Source: Chaenocephalus aceratus (lineage: Eukaryota; Chordata; Actinopteri; Perciformes; Channichthyidae). Taken from it: DNA of 64,000 nt. The translations under genes were made by a program, and so were the position numbers. Shown here one piece after another: positions 63,035 to 64,000 of this stretch. The first letter of the stretch is position 1; each line of letters begins with the position of its first letter. The DNA lies in the NCBI GenBank assembly GCA_023974075.1, contig CM043797.1, forward strand, positions 744,001 to 808,000. Direction: 5' to 3'. The notes below the pieces were generated by a model. The model did no database searches. It had not been told where the DNA came from and saw only the letters and a program-made list of their open reading frames with translations.

Positions 63035-64000
63035 GACCAGTGGCGGCTGGTGGAACATATTTTTGGTGGGGCTATTGATAGAGTGAGTAAAACATTTTTT
63101 TTTGGGACAAATGACCCCTTAAATTAGGACTTCTGGTGATGTAATGGCGCGTTTCAAGTGCAGCGTGGAGCTCGCTTTAATGCTGCGTTCAGACCGGCCG
63201 CGATGCGAATATTTGCTTCGCTCTAAACACTCCTATCGCATCGCTCTAGTCGCTAGAGTTTCACCGCAGCTGCCAGCTGTGTTTACTCGCATCATTCAAA
63301 CAAAACGCGCTGGCTCGGGAGCTACAACAACATGCACATATTTTACCCGTGATTAAATTGTAATACACGTTTCTAAATGATGCCGACGTAACATCATACT
63401 GATACCGGTTAGTAAAAACCATGAATTAATGCTTTGACAAGTCTGCAGACAGAAAAACCTTTTAGAATGCTTGTTCCCTGAATGGAGCTTGGCTAAGCTA
63501 ACGCTATATATGCTCCGACCGTACACACTCACAACAACGGCCTACAGACATAAATAAACCAGCCACTGTATTCTCCATGACACAGACAGTCTGTGGTTTG
63601 TACTTGTTTAACTTTTGTCTAGTTTCTGAACAGATCGTATCTGTCCCCGGCTGTTTGAAGAGCAAGCATGTGAAACAAAAGATAGCATTTACCTGTTTGC
63701 ATCCAGCTAGCCATGTGAGAAGCCTTGTTGATACGTTTTGTCTTTTCCACGAGCCTGCTGTGATATATACAAATCGGGTTGGTCCGGTCCAAGGTCTTTA
63801 AGTATCAATTTATCTCCCAAACTTCTCCTTTCAAAAGGATTGGAGAGTGGCTCTTGCACGGAATTGGGTGCGGACCGAGGTGCGGCGACTCCACCTGCAC
63901 ACCATTCTCACATCCAAATACTGCGTCACCTTGGTTACTCACAGTCTAAAAAAACAAATCACGTCAACGCACGTAAGCAACATGGGCGCCAACGTGAGCG
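63035..64000. other. Probable tips of further DNA transposons; no gene
   Basis: At 63039 'cagtggcggctggtggaaca' resembles a TE tip (compare 10062). At about 63180 'aatgctgcgttcagaccggc' resembles the tip of fish Harbinger-type MITEs. Partner ends are not in the window, and no coding sequence is recognised up to the window end. Confidence 0.35.

Overview
This window looks like germline DNA of a teleost (ray-finned) fish. It is packed with fish-type mobile elements: L2-like LINE tails, a tRNA-derived SINE ending in the common 'gataaaagcgtct' motif, hAT/ZBED-like and PIF/Harbinger DNA transposons, a DIRS tyrosine-recombinase retrotransposon, Ty3/gypsy pieces and a Polinton (Maverick/adintovirus-like) element. 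No convincing single-copy host protein gene was found. Nearly every real coding signal belongs to a mobile element.

Layout. 1-2.3 kb: AT-rich, no gene. 2.3-6.0 kb: a complete hAT element with 8-bp target duplication and a two-exon, apparently open transposase gene. 6-9 kb: LINE fragments and two MITEs, one of them PIF/Harbinger with a MADF exon. 9-16.6 kb: mostly non-coding, with remnants of two hAT families and an L2 tail. 16.6-40.6 kb: a nest. The base is the proline/serine-rich, minisatellite-laden 3' region and 3' LTR of a gypsy-like element. An 11.8-kb Polinton-type element sits in the minisatellite part (17077-28864). A DIRS element sits inside the LTR (34302-40154). 40.6-46 kb: a palindromic MITE, and a gypsy gag pseudogene interrupted by a non-autonomous hAT. 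46-52 kb: a SINE, then a 3.7-kb DNA element (47733-51437) with 16-bp terminal inverted repeats and a 9-bp target duplication, carrying a decayed gene of a family I cannot assign. 53-64 kb: an L2 remnant, a 45-bp minisatellite, a short hAT MITE and a decayed Harbinger element.

The most unusual object is the Polinton-type element. It is a near-perfect giant palindrome: two ~5-kb arms in inverted orientation around a 1.86-kb unique centre. Each arm carries, from the tip inward, a tandem PC4-like protein, a Cys/His protein, a retroviral-type integrase lacking its C-terminus, a small fusion ORF and a second Cys/His protein. No DNA polymerase B, ATPase, protease or capsid gene is present. A single 6-bp target duplication (GTCATG) brackets the outermost tips, and the uninterrupted target sequence survives in two neighbouring repeat units. 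The palindrome therefore probably existed before it integrated, like a symmetric defective genome of a protein-primed linear DNA virus. Several of its genes are preceded by copies of one promoter-like module, apparently spread by tandem duplication of a [PC4-gene tail + promoter + Cys/His gene] cassette.
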